Assembly (NCBI RefSeq): GCF_024218795.1
Contig: NZ_CP100400.1
Coordinates: forward strand, 2,480,001-2,544,000
Length of the DNA: 64,000 bases
Origin: Halorussus aquaticus
Lineage (GTDB): Archaea; Halobacteriota; Halobacteria; Halobacteriales; Haladaptataceae
Direction of reading: 5' to 3'
Below the pieces are notes generated by a model. The model saw only the letters and a list, made by a program, of their open reading frames with translations. It searched no databases and was not told the origin of the DNA. Positions 1 to 8,305 of the stretch are shown here, one piece after another; within the stretch, counting starts at the first letter, position 1; every line of letters starts with the position of its first letter. A program made the translations under genes and the position numbers.

Positions 1-528
1 GGCACTGCGGGCATCAAGAACGCCGTCAGGGCTGGCGTGTCGAGCGTGGAACACGGCACGTTCATGGACCGCGAGGCGGCCGAACTGATGGCCGACCGGG
101 GAACCTACTGGGTGCCGACCGCGAAGGCACTCTACGGCATCGTGGACGCGGGGACCGAGGCCGGAATTCCGGAGTTCGCGGTCGAGAAGGCCGAGGAGGC
201 CAAGGAGGCGTGGGCCGAGGCCTTCGAACACGCGCTCGACGCTGGCGTCCCGATCGCGATGGGGACCGACGCCGGAACGCCGTTCAACTACCACGCCGAC
301 ATCCCCGAGGAGTTGGAACTGATGGTCGAACACGGTCTCTCCGAGGAGGCGGCACTGGAGGCCGCGACGGTCAACGCCGCCGACCTGCTCGGCCTCGACG
401 ATGCGGTCGGACGGGTCGCCGAAGGCACGTGTGCCGACCTCGTGGTCCTCGACGACGACCCGCTGGAGGACGTGACGTCGTGGCAATCGCCAACGCGCGT
501 CGTGAGGCGTGGAACCGTGGTTCGGTGA
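1..528 (+). CDS. Amidohydrolase family protein, C-terminal part (start lies before the window)
   Basis: The frame is open from the first base, so only the last ~175 residues are present. SSVEHGT (residues ~14-20 of the visible part) carries a metal-ligand His of the amidohydrolase TIM barrel, and MGTDAGTP carries the late catalytic or metal Asp. The tail (AATVNAADLLGL, then ADLVVLDDDPLEDV) is the usual closing beta-sandwich of imidazolonepropionase and Xaa-Pro dipeptidase-like hydrolases. The family hydrolyses C-N bonds with one or two divalent metals in the cytoplasm. The substrate cannot be told from this half. It is followed 51 nt later by a separate promoter and gene, so it probably ends its transcription unit. 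Confidence 0.88.
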   Translation, partial: GTAGIKNAVRAGVSSVEHGTFMDREAAELMADRGTYWVPTAKALYGIVDAGTEAGIPEFAVEKAEEAKEAWAEAFEHALDAGVPIAMGTDAGTPFNYHADIPEELELMVEHGLSEEAALEAATVNAADLLGLDDAVGRVAEGTCADLVVLDDDPLEDVTSWQSPTRVVRRGTVVR

Positions 529-546
529 CAACCCCACGTCAAAAGG

Positions 547-570
547 TCTTTTATACCGGGCAATGGAGGA
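547..570 (+). promoter_or_regulatory. TATA box and Shine-Dalgarno of the 580 gene
   Basis: TCTTTTATA at 547-555 is a haloarchaeal TATA-like box. GGAGGA at 565-570 lies 9 nt before the ATG at 580. Both fall in the 51-nt gap after the amidohydrolase, which supports a start at 580. Confidence 0.5.
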
Positions 571-579
571 TTAAGGTAC

Positions 580-1809
580 ATGAGACGGCTGCTGGCTGTC
601 GCCCTCGTAGTCCTGTTACTCGTCGGGACGGCCCCCGTAGCGACGGTATCGGGCACTCACTCCGCCCGCGAGATGTCTCCCCGAGCGCAGACGCTCGCGG
701 CGACCGACAACTTCGACAGCGTCGAATTCCACATCACCGTCTACGAGAACGGGACCGCGGAGTGGACGTTCACGTACCAGCGAACGCTCAACAACGACAC
801 CGAACGCCAGCAGTTCGAGCGGTTCGCCGACGAGTTCAACAACAACTCGACGGCGCTGTACACCAACTTCAAGCAACAGGCCCGACAGTTGACCAGCGCA
901 GGCCACAACGCGACCAACCGCGTCATGAAAGCCGAGAGCTTCTCGAAGAAGGCCTACGTGGGCGGACTCGTCAACAACAATCGGGGTATCGTGAAGATGT
1001 CCTTCCAGTGGACCGGTTTCGGCTACTCCGAGGACGATAGCGGGAACATCATGATCGGCGACGTGTTCGAGGGGGGTCTCTACATCGGGCCGAACCAGTC
1101 GCTAGTCGTCCACTCCGGGCCGGGACTCGCGTTCGAGTCGGTCCGGCCGAAGGAGTCCGCTCAACCGTCGGGCGAGACGCTCGCTTCAAGCGAGTCGGTG
1201 ACGTGGCAAGGCGAACAGGACTTCATCGACCAGCGACCCCGAGTGAAGTTCAACCCGGTCAAGGGAACGACCACGACGACGACCACGACGACGAACGGGT
1301 CCGGCGACGGCGGTCCGGGGGCGACGACCGGCACGCCCGTCAACGGTACCGAACCCCCGGCAGGCGGTGGTGACGACTGGTCGCCCCTGATGATATTCAT
1401 TCTCGCGGTGGTGGTCCTACTCGGTCTCTCCGCCGCGTTCGCGTGGCGGCAGGGCGACTTCGGGTCGTTCACCAGCGACACCGACGACCACGGCGGCGAC
1501 GGCGGCGATGCGGGTAACGCACCGGCGGCGAACGGAAACGGACCGACGACGACCGAACCGTCCGTCAGTGACGAGGAACTGCTCACCGACGAGGCGCGAG
1601 TGAAGAAACTGCTGGACGAGAACGGCGGTCGGATGAAACAGGTCAACATCGTGGAGGAGACCGGGTGGTCGAAGTCGAAGGTGAGCATGCTGCTCTCGGA
1701 GATGGAGGAGGACGGCGACATCAGCAAACTCCGGGTCGGTAGGGAGAACATCATCAGCCTCGAAGGCCACGAACCCGACGCCGCCGGGTCGCCGCTGGAA
1801 GGCGAGTAA
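580..1809 (+). CDS. Membrane-anchored protein with extracellular domain and cytoplasmic winged-helix domain
   Basis: This 409-aa protein has an N-terminal signal peptide (residues ~1-25) and an extracellular domain (~40-225) rich in Asn and aromatic residues. A poly-Thr, Gly and Asp linker (~227-262) follows, then one transmembrane helix (~266-288) and an acidic Gly-rich stretch. The last ~75 residues form a MarR-like winged helix (DEARVKKLLDENGG, then TGWSKSKVSMLLSEMEEDGD and a wing ending in NIISLEG). The topology suggests a one-component sensor that carries an outside signal to DNA, or a regulator released by proteolysis. This architecture recurs in haloarchaea, but no ligand or target can be named. 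It stands alone between the amidohydrolase and a tRNA gene. Confidence 0.85.
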   Translation: MRRLLAVALVVLLLVGTAPVATVSGTHSAREMSPRAQTLAATDNFDSVEFHITVYENGTAEWTFTYQRTLNNDTERQQFERFADEFNNNSTALYTNFKQQARQLTSAGHNATNRVMKAESFSKKAYVGGLVNNNRGIVKMSFQWTGFGYSEDDSGNIMIGDVFEGGLYIGPNQSLVVHSGPGLAFESVRPKESAQPSGETLASSESVTWQGEQDFIDQRPRVKFNPVKGTTTTTTTTTNGSGDGGPGATTGTPVNGTEPPAGGGDDWSPLMIFILAVVVLLGLSAAFAWRQGDFGSFTSDTDDHGGDGGDAGNAPAANGNGPTTTEPSVSDEELLTDEARVKKLLDENGGRMKQVNIVEETGWSKSKVSMLLSEMEEDGDISKLRVGRENIISLEGHEPDAAGSPLEGE

Positions 1810-2050
1810 CGTCCGTCGGTCGGTTCCCGCGATTCGGTAGGCGACTCCGCCATGCGTGTTTCTGCCTGTGGTTCCGACCTGATTTCTCTCCGGCGAGCGG
1901 CGGGGACGGTGTATCGTTCATCTTCGTTCACGTGGACTGGTAATTCGGAGTGTCCGAAGTTCGACGGATGGAAAGCCGTGATTTCGTTCGGGTGAACGGT
2001 TCGCGGCCGAGAGACCGCTTGTGGAACCGCGACACGGCGGCCCGAAAACG

Positions 2051-2062
2051 CAACTGTTAAAC
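2051..2062 (+). promoter_or_regulatory. TATA-like box of tRNA-Glu
   Basis: AACTGTTAAACA lies about 32-43 nt before the mature 5' end of the tRNA at 2094. That position suits a tRNA promoter with a short 5' leader. Confidence 0.35.
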
Positions 2063-2093
2063 AGTCCGTCCAACTACGAATGAGTGCAGACGC

Positions 2094-2168
2094 GCTCCGT
2101 TGGTGTAGTCCGGCCAATCATCTTGCCCTCTCACGGCAAGGACCAGGGTTCAAATCCCTGACGGAGCA
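2094..2168 (+). tRNA. tRNA-Glu (anticodon CTC)
   Basis: A full cloverleaf can be drawn. GCTCCGT (2094-2100) pairs with ACGGAGC (2161-2167), and A2168 is the discriminator base. The anticodon arm is TTGCC-CTCTCAC-GGCAA with anticodon CTC, which reads GAG. The T arm is CAGGG-TTCAAAT-CCCTG. CCA is not encoded, as is usual in haloarchaea. The D loop has G at position 15, the residue changed to archaeosine in archaeal tRNAs, and queD/E/C for the archaeosine precursor lie 8-11 kb downstream. Confidence 0.97.
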
Positions 2169-2539
2169 CTTCCTTCCGTCGTCTTCCGATTTTGAGCTGT
2201 GGTGTTCGGTGACCACATCTTTCTTTCGAGGTCGAGCGCTCACCGAACTCGATAACCTTCTGAGATTCCTCTATGTCCTCGGTTGTCCTTTCAGTGTTCG
2301 ATACCGTAAGTGGCTCCAGCTTCGGCTCCGCCGGTCTCCCCTTCGGTGCCTGATTTCCGCCGAGTGTTCTAGTCGGCTACTGCTCTCAGATGTGGCTCCA
2401 TTTCGGTTGTTACTACTCGGACACCACTTTCCCTATCGAGGAGTCCCTTACATCCGGTGGCGTCTCCGAAATCGACCCCTCTGAGCCGAGCGGCACCGAC
2501 TGACGACAGGCTTTTTTTGCCGAGCAGAAACCAACAAAT
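2169..2539. other. Intergenic region after tRNA-Glu, no gene seen
   Basis: These 371 nt are visibly less GC-rich than the flanking genes. The only long frame through them starts inside the tRNA and encodes an unlikely Arg/Leu/Phe-rich product. A T7 run at 2512-2518 just before the next gene could end transcription or belong to its promoter. No second copy of the tRNA 3' end was found, so integration at this tRNA is not shown. Confidence 0.4.
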
Positions 2540-3796
2540 ATGGCCGCTGATACGTTTCGTCGCACTGGCGTGTTATCCGTCGATCTCGTCGCGCTCGTAG
2601 CGGTTCTGTTTCATCCGTTTTCGTTGTATCTCGTGTCGGTGCTCTACTGGGGGGACCTGCTCGGAGGGACGGGGCGACGGTTCTGCCAGACGGTGGTTGC
2701 AGCTCCACGTGAGCGATACTCGCCGACGGAACCACCGGCAATGCGCCGAAACGGCGACCCGAACCCGTTCCGGTTTCTGACTCCGAAACTCGGGACCGGC
2801 CAGCCGGTCGATTGGCTACCGCCGGTCGCAGTCCACAACCTCAAGCTAGCGGTGATGGGACTCTCCACGGCAGTGCCTCTGACCGCCTTCGCCGTCGGTC
2901 TGACGATGACGTTCCTCGACCCGCCGTTCACTGTTCGCTCGTGGCCGACGCTCGGGATACTGGTTGCTGGTGGGGTCGCTATCGTCGTGAGACACGGCTG
3001 GACGTTCCGGCGGTTCGTCCGCTCGAATCGACCACCCGCCGAGCAGGTTCTTCCGGGCGTACGATGGCTCGGACCGATTCTGATGGCAGTTCCTGTCGTG
3101 GCTATCGACACCGTCTACGCCGAAGCCGACTTCGACCCGGCGGCCGGGTTCGCCGCCGTGGCAGTCGTCCTCGTCGTGGGGCGACTCGCGTCCGAGACAC
3201 GTCGAGACGCACCGCCGACCGGAGCGGACTCGTTCGAGCTTTCGATGCCGACGGGACGACCGAACGAACGGTTTCGCCCCGACCCGCAGGCGGTTCGAAT
3301 CGCGGGGGGTATCGACGGACTCCTCCCTCGGATCGAATGGGAGCTACTCAACGTCGTTTCTCGACTCGCCGCCCTCTTTTTAGTGGTTGTCGTGGGGTTC
3401 GTCGTGGCGTCCGTTGGTGGACCGACGGCGGCGGTCGTCGCGAGCGTCGTCGCACTCGTCGTAGTCGTAATCAGCTTCGTACTCGTGGGTATCGCACACT
3501 TCGAGTTGGCGTTCGGGGCGATGGAATATCGGCTGTACGACGACGAGTTGGTCGCGTACGACGCGCGACTCGACGCCGTTCAGTGGCGTGTCCCGCTGGA
3601 CGCGATTCGCAACGTTTCCGTCCAACGGGGTCTCTGGACGGGAGCGCCCGGCAGGGACGCGGCGACGGTCACGCTCGACCGGACCGATCTCGCTATCGAA
3701 CAGTCGCCGTACGGATTCTACCGGCAAACACTCGCGTACGTCGAGACACCTGAACGCGTCGCTGACCGACTCCGCCAAGTAACGACGCAATCATAG
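2540..3796 (+). CDS. Multi-pass membrane protein with C-terminal PH-like domain
   Basis: This 418-aa protein has about seven hydrophobic segments (near residues 15-38, 98-128, 137-155, 175-195, 198-215 and two close together at ~275-320). The N-terminal half resembles the DUF6498-type haloarchaeal membrane domain. The last ~90 residues (YRLYDDELVAYD, then VPLDAIRNVSVQRG and a final beta-rich part) look like a bacterial PH domain of the YdbT/bPH2 sort, probably facing the cytoplasm. The cysteine near residue 49 and the linker with many Arg and Pro carry no recognised motif. The function is unknown. It lies alone between a tRNA and the AT-rich promoter of a Tat protein. Confidence 0.75.
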   Translation: MAADTFRRTGVLSVDLVALVAVLFHPFSLYLVSVLYWGDLLGGTGRRFCQTVVAAPRERYSPTEPPAMRRNGDPNPFRFLTPKLGTGQPVDWLPPVAVHNLKLAVMGLSTAVPLTAFAVGLTMTFLDPPFTVRSWPTLGILVAGGVAIVVRHGWTFRRFVRSNRPPAEQVLPGVRWLGPILMAVPVVAIDTVYAEADFDPAAGFAAVAVVLVVGRLASETRRDAPPTGADSFELSMPTGRPNERFRPDPQAVRIAGGIDGLLPRIEWELLNVVSRLAALFLVVVVGFVVASVGGPTAAVVASVVALVVVVISFVLVGIAHFELAFGAMEYRLYDDELVAYDARLDAVQWRVPLDAIRNVSVQRGLWTGAPGRDAATVTLDRTDLAIEQSPYGFYRQTLAYVETPERVADRLRQVTTQS

Positions 3797-4174
3797 GTTC
3801 TGCGGCCGACGCTACCGTTCGGCGTCGCCCGACAGCAACTCGATATTCTACGCCTTCCCAGACCAACCACGGAGGGTTTCGACAGTGGCTTTCGCTGCCT
3901 TCTCTTCTCTGTAGAGATACAGTGACGACGGAAATATGTCAATTATAAATAAATATTCGGATTATAAGATTACGTATAATCACGTAAATCAGAGGCATGC
4001 GGTCCGCCTTTGTCGGAGATTCCGAATCGTACCCGGCTATTCACCGCTTTCCGACGCCATCGAACGCAGTGTGTGAAATCTTCGAGCGTACCTCGTCCTA
4101 TTGATGTCTATACATCTATAATAAATCCAATAATCGAAGATTTTAATAATAATGGTTATTACGTACGTAATTGC
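3797..4174. promoter_or_regulatory. AT-rich leader region with palindromes upstream of the Tat-secreted protein
   Basis: From about 3930 the sequence turns sharply AT-rich for this genome. It holds TTACGT-N6-ACGTAA (3970-3987), GATGT-N4-ACATC (4103-4116) and ATTACGTACGTAAT (4158-4171, a perfect 14-bp palindrome). TTTTAATAAT (4141-4150) is the likely TATA box, so transcription would start at about 4172-4176 and the last palindrome would sit between TATA and start. That is a usual place for a repressor site. No gene was found in this stretch. Confidence 0.5.
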
Positions 4175-4924
4175 ATGCCTGAGAAAGGAAGTAATAAAGA
4201 CATGCAGCGGCGTAAAGTTATCAAATCTCTCGGCGTAGCCGGTGGTGCGGTCGCTACCGGAGTCGGTGGCACGCTCGCCATTCCCGGAACGGCTGCCGCC
4301 GAAGAGAAGGAGTTAGACACCAGCGACTGGATCGTCGATCTCGACGTCGAGAAGGGTCAGTCTGCGTCCGTCGGTACGAGGTCGGGACCCCCCGAGACGG
4401 AGGTGTACGTCGGCCAGAACAAGAACGCCGATCCGAGTACGTCCGCTATCGAGAGTCGTTCCGTCGGAAGTAGCGGCGGGATGAGCACGCAGAACTACTC
4501 CGTCAGCGCCTCGGCGACGCTTCTCACTTGGGACATTCCGGAGGAAGTTCCGATCATCGGTGGCGACGAACTCACGTTCAGCATCTCGGCCAGCGTCGGT
4601 CTCGGCGGCGTCTCTGCCAGTTTCGACGTCTGCGTCGGTGGCGAGTGTATCAGCCTCGCCGGTGTCAACGTCGGCATCGGGACGAACACGGTTGACGTCA
4701 GCACGAAGGGGACGTTCTACGGCGTGCCGTTCGAGCTGACGGTCTCGGTCACGCTGACCGCGAGCATCGGCAGTGTCACCAACCCCGACGCGTCGCTCGA
4801 CGTCGGCGCCAGCGGTGAGGTCTGCCTCGGACGCGACCTCTGCGACGCGAACCCGAGCGGGTGGGAGAACGTCACCTGCATGCTCTGTGCGTCCGCAGGG
4901 ACCTCGGTCACGGTCATCGACTAA
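4175..4924 (+). CDS. Tat-exported protein of unknown function with paired cysteines
   Basis: This 249-aa precursor carries a Tat signal (MQRRKVIKSLGVAGG, then a hydrophobic run ending PGTAAAEE). The mature part is beta-rich with many Ser, Thr, Val and Gly residues. It has cysteine pairs CVGGEC (~residues 152-158) and CLGRDLC (~216-222), and a closing CMLC (~234-237), six Cys in all. No family was recognised. Secretion in folded form with internal disulfides is a reasonable inference. The start at 4175 fits a leaderless transcript from the TATA at 4141-4150. ATG 4202 begins directly at the Tat motif, has GGAA 12 nt before it, and is equally possible. Confidence 0.75.
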   Translation: MPEKGSNKDMQRRKVIKSLGVAGGAVATGVGGTLAIPGTAAAEEKELDTSDWIVDLDVEKGQSASVGTRSGPPETEVYVGQNKNADPSTSAIESRSVGSSGGMSTQNYSVSASATLLTWDIPEEVPIIGGDELTFSISASVGLGGVSASFDVCVGGECISLAGVNVGIGTNTVDVSTKGTFYGVPFELTVSVTLTASIGSVTNPDASLDVGASGEVCLGRDLCDANPSGWENVTCMLCASAGTSVTVID

Positions 4925-5230
4925 CGCGGGCGAGAGCGAACGAGCCAACTCAAAGGGAGACGGCCGGGCGTAGGAGTCCGGTTACCTCTCCTTTTCACCC
5001 GTCAGACGACTTTTTTGGAGAGAACGACGCTCGTAGCGGGTGCCGAACTGCGGGGTCGCTACGACCGTCGGCCGGGCCCCGAAATCGAACCGCCGCATCC
5101 ACGTCTCGTTCGCCGAGAGACCTCCGCCTCTTCGGTTCGGCGTCGTCGATTCACGTCACTCGCCATTCGACGGCCGAAAGTCAGAGCGTCTCAGATGCGA
5201 AGAGGAACTCCAGTTCGGACTTCGTCCGTC
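4925..5230. other. Intergenic region between convergent genes
   Basis: These 306 nt separate the Tat protein from the RDD gene, which ends here on the other strand. Apart from the T6 run noted separately, neither strand holds a convincing gene. Overlapping Arg- and Ser-rich frames are composition artefacts. Confidence 0.4.
5011..5016 (+). terminator. Oligo-T terminator candidate
   Basis: A T6 run lies 87 nt after the stop of the Tat protein, between convergent genes. Archaeal RNA polymerase terminates at oligo-U, so this is a plausible 3' end. Confidence 0.35.
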
Positions 5231-5689
5231 TCACGTTCGGACGACGACGGTGTTCCCGACTCTATCACCTAACCGTTGATTTCGACCGGAGAGGACGATC
5301 AGGACGATACCGAACACGTAGAACAGCGGGAGGAAGTCGGCGAGTCGGAGAACGTTCCGGACCAGCGACGAACCCAGCGTCAGCGACGAACCGTCGTCTC
5401 GCGCGACCCTGAGGTTCACCAATTGCTTGCCGATCGTCTTCCCGTATCGCCACTCTAGAACGGTGTGGTAGCCGATAGAGAGTCCCAGCCACAGGACGAG
5501 CGCCACGAGCGCGGGCGTCCCCGTCAAGTCTGCGTCCACGCCCGTGCTGCTGGAGACCACTTCGCCGGTGAACGTGGCGACGAGGAACGTGGCGACGAAG
5601 AACAACGTGAACCAGACGAACGCGTCGATGGCCATCGCCACGCCCCGACTACCGATACCAGCGGGCGAGCGGCTCTCTGCGTTTCTCAT
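5231..5689 (-). CDS. RDD family membrane protein
   Basis: This 152-aa protein opens with GIGSRGVAMAIDAFVWF, which matches the first helix of RDD proteins with its conserved Arg and Asp. A second helix follows. The loop WRYGKTIGKQLVNLRVARDD and the last helix with NQRLGDRVGNTVVV close the domain. The family sits in the cytoplasmic membrane; some members are linked to ion or sodium/proton transport, but most are uncharacterised. A longer frame begins at 5728. Its first ATG, however, lies inside the likely TATA region on this strand (5730-5740), so ATG 5689 with a ~20-nt leader is preferred. It is divergent from the AIM24 gene. Confidence 0.85.
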   Translation of the reverse strand: MRNAESRSPAGIGSRGVAMAIDAFVWFTLFFVATFLVATFTGEVVSSSTGVDADLTGTPALVALVLWLGLSIGYHTVLEWRYGKTIGKQLVNLRVARDDGSSLTLGSSLVRNVLRLADFLPLFYVFGIVLIVLSGRNQRLGDRVGNTVVVRT

Positions 5690-5718
5690 ACCGGCGACAA
5701 CGAACAGCCAGCATGTAT

Positions 5719-5740
5719 ATTTTATCATTTTATAAATGCG
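5719..5740 (-). promoter_or_regulatory. TATA region of the RDD gene
   Basis: On the minus strand this reads as A/T runs (TTTATAAAATGATAAAATA) ending about 30 nt before ATG 5689. It is the only strongly AT-rich block in this part of the divergent spacer. Confidence 0.45.
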
Positions 5741-5980
5741 CGGAAAGAAACGTGGTTCGATTTCGTTCGGTGTGTCTCGGGTCGAGGGTGGATTCGGTCG
5801 AGCGGAGAGCAGTGCGGCGAGGATTACCTAGCTCCACCACCACGATATCCTCGATTCGAACGCCGGAAAAGTGCAGTAGACGGATAGTTCTCCTTGCTCC
5901 AAAACATAAGAGATCCATAATCTTATCCGAATACCAGCCGATACTCCCGACGGGTCGTTTCGAAGACGACTCTGGTTACC

Positions 5981-6631
5981 ATGGACTTAGAAACATTCAC
6001 GGAATCGAACGCTCCAGAGGAGGGCGGCGAACAGTTTCAGAAGGAGAACAACAGACTGCTGGACGTACACGTGGACGGGACGGTGATGGTGAAGGCGGGG
6101 TCGATGATCGGATACACCGGCGATATCACCTTCACTGGCAAGTCGTCGGCCGAAGGTGGCATCACCGGGTTCCTCAAGGAGGCCGTGACGAACGAGGGGA
6201 CGCCCGTCATGGAGGCCGAGGGCAGCGGTCACCTCTACGTCGCCGACCGAGGCAAGAAGATACAGATACTCGATCTCGACGAGGGAGAGTCGATATCGGT
6301 CAACGGCGACGACATCCTCGCGTTCGAGTCAGCTATCGAATACGAGATTAGCACCATCAGCGGTCTCTCGGAAGCCGCTTCCGGGGGTCTCACGAACGTC
6401 TACCTGACCGGTCCGGGACAGGTGGTCATCCTGACTCACGGGGACCCGCTGGTGGTGACGCCGCCGGTCTTCACCGACCCCGACGCGACCGTCGCGTGGA
6501 GTACCAACCTCTCACCGTCGTTCGCGACCAACAAGAAGTTCGAAATCGGGCAGACCTCGGGCGAAGGCATACAGATGGAGTTCACCGGTTCGGAAGGCTT
6601 CGTCGTCATCCAACCGCACGAAGAGAAGTGA
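5981..6631 (+). CDS. AIM24 family protein
   Basis: This 216-aa soluble protein matches the AIM24/DUF124 double beta-roll family along its length. It has an early VKAGSMIGYTGDITFTGK segment and a glycine-rich GGITGFLKEAVTNEG. LYVADRGKKIQILDL follows, and VYLTGPGQVVILTHG and VTPPVFTDPDATVAWS come near the end. The family is widespread in archaea and bacteria and is named after a yeast mitochondrial protein that helps organise cristae and complexes. The prokaryotic role is unknown. The protein lacks membrane segments and a signal peptide. It is transcribed away from the RDD gene and has its own promoter. Confidence 0.9.
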   Translation: MDLETFTESNAPEEGGEQFQKENNRLLDVHVDGTVMVKAGSMIGYTGDITFTGKSSAEGGITGFLKEAVTNEGTPVMEAEGSGHLYVADRGKKIQILDLDEGESISVNGDDILAFESAIEYEISTISGLSEAASGGLTNVYLTGPGQVVILTHGDPLVVTPPVFTDPDATVAWSTNLSPSFATNKKFEIGQTSGEGIQMEFTGSEGFVVIQPHEEK

Positions 6632-6781
6632 CGACGGAGCAGTGACGTTCCGCTTGCCCGTTCGACTACGTTCGCCAGTCCGAAGGAACGCCACCGTCGC
6701 GGTCCCACGATATTCTTTCACCCGGCCGTCGTGCGCACCGATGGAACGGAGTCATGTCGCGTGGCGTCGTGTGTCCGTTCG

Positions 6782-8305
6782 ATGAGCCTTCGCGCCCTTC
6801 CGTCGCGCCGAGTCGCCGCGTCGGCGCTTCTCGTCGTCGTCGTACTCGCGGGGTGTTCCGGCGGGTTCGGTGCTGTCGGCGACTCGACCCCAGAGACCAC
6901 CTCCCCCGACGCCTCGTCGGCGGGCGCGAACGCGCCCACTACGAACGTCTCAGAATCCGTGACGACCCTGCCGGAGTCCGCCACGACGCTCTCGACGTCC
7001 GCCGGAACCCTCTCGGTCCACTTCATCCACGTCGGGCAGGGGACGAGCGTCCTCGTCGTGGGACCGACGGGCGAGACGCTGCTCTACGACACCGGCAACT
7101 GGAACGACGACGGCGAACACGTCCTGAACTACCTCCGAGAGCGCAACGTCTCCCGAATCGACTACCTCGTCACTTCCCACGCCGACGCCGACCACGTCGG
7201 CGGTCACGCCGAAATCATCGACTACTACGAGACCGAGGCCGACGGCGTCGGCGCGATATACGACCCCGGTATCGCCGCGGCCAGTCGAACCTACGAGGCG
7301 TACCTCGACGCGGTGGAGCGACACGACGTGACCCTCTACCGGACGCAGGCGGGCGACTCGATACCGATGGCGGGCGCGTCGGTCCGCGTCCTCGCGCCGC
7401 CGGAGGGCTACCTCGCCGACAGCGACCGCAACGAGAACAGCCTCGTCCTCGGGGTGGCCCGCGGGAACGCCAGTTTCCTCCTGACCGGCGACGCCGAGCG
7501 CAGGGCCGAGGAGTACTTGACCGGGAGGTACGACCGCACGCTGAACGCCACGGTTCTCGCGGCGGGCCACCACGGGAGCAACACCAGCACCGGCCCGGCC
7601 CTGCTCGCGGCGGCGACGCCTCGGGCAGTCGTCGTCCAGAGCGCCTACGACTCGCCGTACGGCCACCCGCACCGCGAGGTGTTGGGTCGCCTCGCCGAGC
7701 GCGCGGTTCCGACGTACTGGACCGGCGTCCACGGCACGGTGGTCTTCGAGACCGACGGCGAACGGGTCGCGGTCCGGACTCAGCGCGACGCACCGACCGA
7801 CCCGCTCGAACTCCGGACCGCGCCTCGGGTCGAACCGAGCGCGGACGGCCTCCTCGAACGCCGGGCGACGTTCCCGGTCGGCGGTAGCCCCGTCGAACCC
7901 TCGGACTCGGCCACGTCTTCGACTCCAACCGTCGCCTCCGATGGCGGGACGCGGACCACTCCCGCCTCCGGGTCGCTGACGGTCGCGGCGGTCCACGCCG
8001 ACGCGCGCGGCGACGAGGACGCGAACCTGAACGACGAGTACGTCGTCCTCCGGAACGCGGGCGATCGAACGCTCGACCTCTCGGGGTGGACCGTCGCCGA
8101 CGAGGCGGGCCACACCTACGCGTTCCCCGAGAGAACCACCCTCGCCGCGGGCGAGACGCTGACGCTTCGCACCGGGAGCGGTCGCGACGGCGGCGGCGAC
8201 TACTACTGGAACGCCGGGCGGCCGGTCTGGAACAACGCGGGCGACACGGTTTTCGTCCGGACCGACGAAGGCCGACTCGTGCTGGAGGTCGAGTACGATG
8301 GGTGA
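6782..8305 (+). CDS. Lipoprotein with ComEC-like metallo-beta-lactamase domain and lamin-tail domain
   Basis: This 507-aa precursor has a lipoprotein signal whose lipobox is VLAGC (Cys ~21). A low-complexity linker and then a metallo-beta-lactamase fold follow. TSHADADHVGG (~129-139) is the HxHxDH metal motif, and TGDAERRAEEYL and AAGHHGSNTST supply later ligands. This matches the hydrolase part of ComEC/Rec2. The last ~110 residues are a lamin-tail (LTD) domain (LRNAGDRTLDLSGWTVADEAG). The enzyme should act outside the membrane, possibly on nucleic acid, but no substrate is shown. An upstream in-frame ATG at 6731 would add 17 residues before the signal, so 6782 was chosen. It overlaps the DUF3006 gene by 8 nt. 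Confidence 0.88.
   Translation: MSLRALPSRRVAASALLVVVVLAGCSGGFGAVGDSTPETTSPDASSAGANAPTTNVSESVTTLPESATTLSTSAGTLSVHFIHVGQGTSVLVVGPTGETLLYDTGNWNDDGEHVLNYLRERNVSRIDYLVTSHADADHVGGHAEIIDYYETEADGVGAIYDPGIAAASRTYEAYLDAVERHDVTLYRTQAGDSIPMAGASVRVLAPPEGYLADSDRNENSLVLGVARGNASFLLTGDAERRAEEYLTGRYDRTLNATVLAAGHHGSNTSTGPALLAAATPRAVVVQSAYDSPYGHPHREVLGRLAERAVPTYWTGVHGTVVFETDGERVAVRTQRDAPTDPLELRTAPRVEPSADGLLERRATFPVGGSPVEPSDSATSSTPTVASDGGTRTTPASGSLTVAAVHADARGDEDANLNDEYVVLRNAGDRTLDLSGWTVADEAGHTYAFPERTTLAAGETLTLRTGSGRDGGGDYYWNAGRPVWNNAGDTVFVRTDEGRLVLEVEYDG

Noticed and set aside
2080-2484. 134-codon frame running through tRNA-Glu
   Set aside because: It starts just upstream of a perfect tRNA and reads through it; the product has no domain-like pattern.
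4861-5412. 183-codon frame overlapping the Tat protein end
   Set aside because: Arg- and Ser-rich, overlaps two well-supported genes, no recognisable domain.
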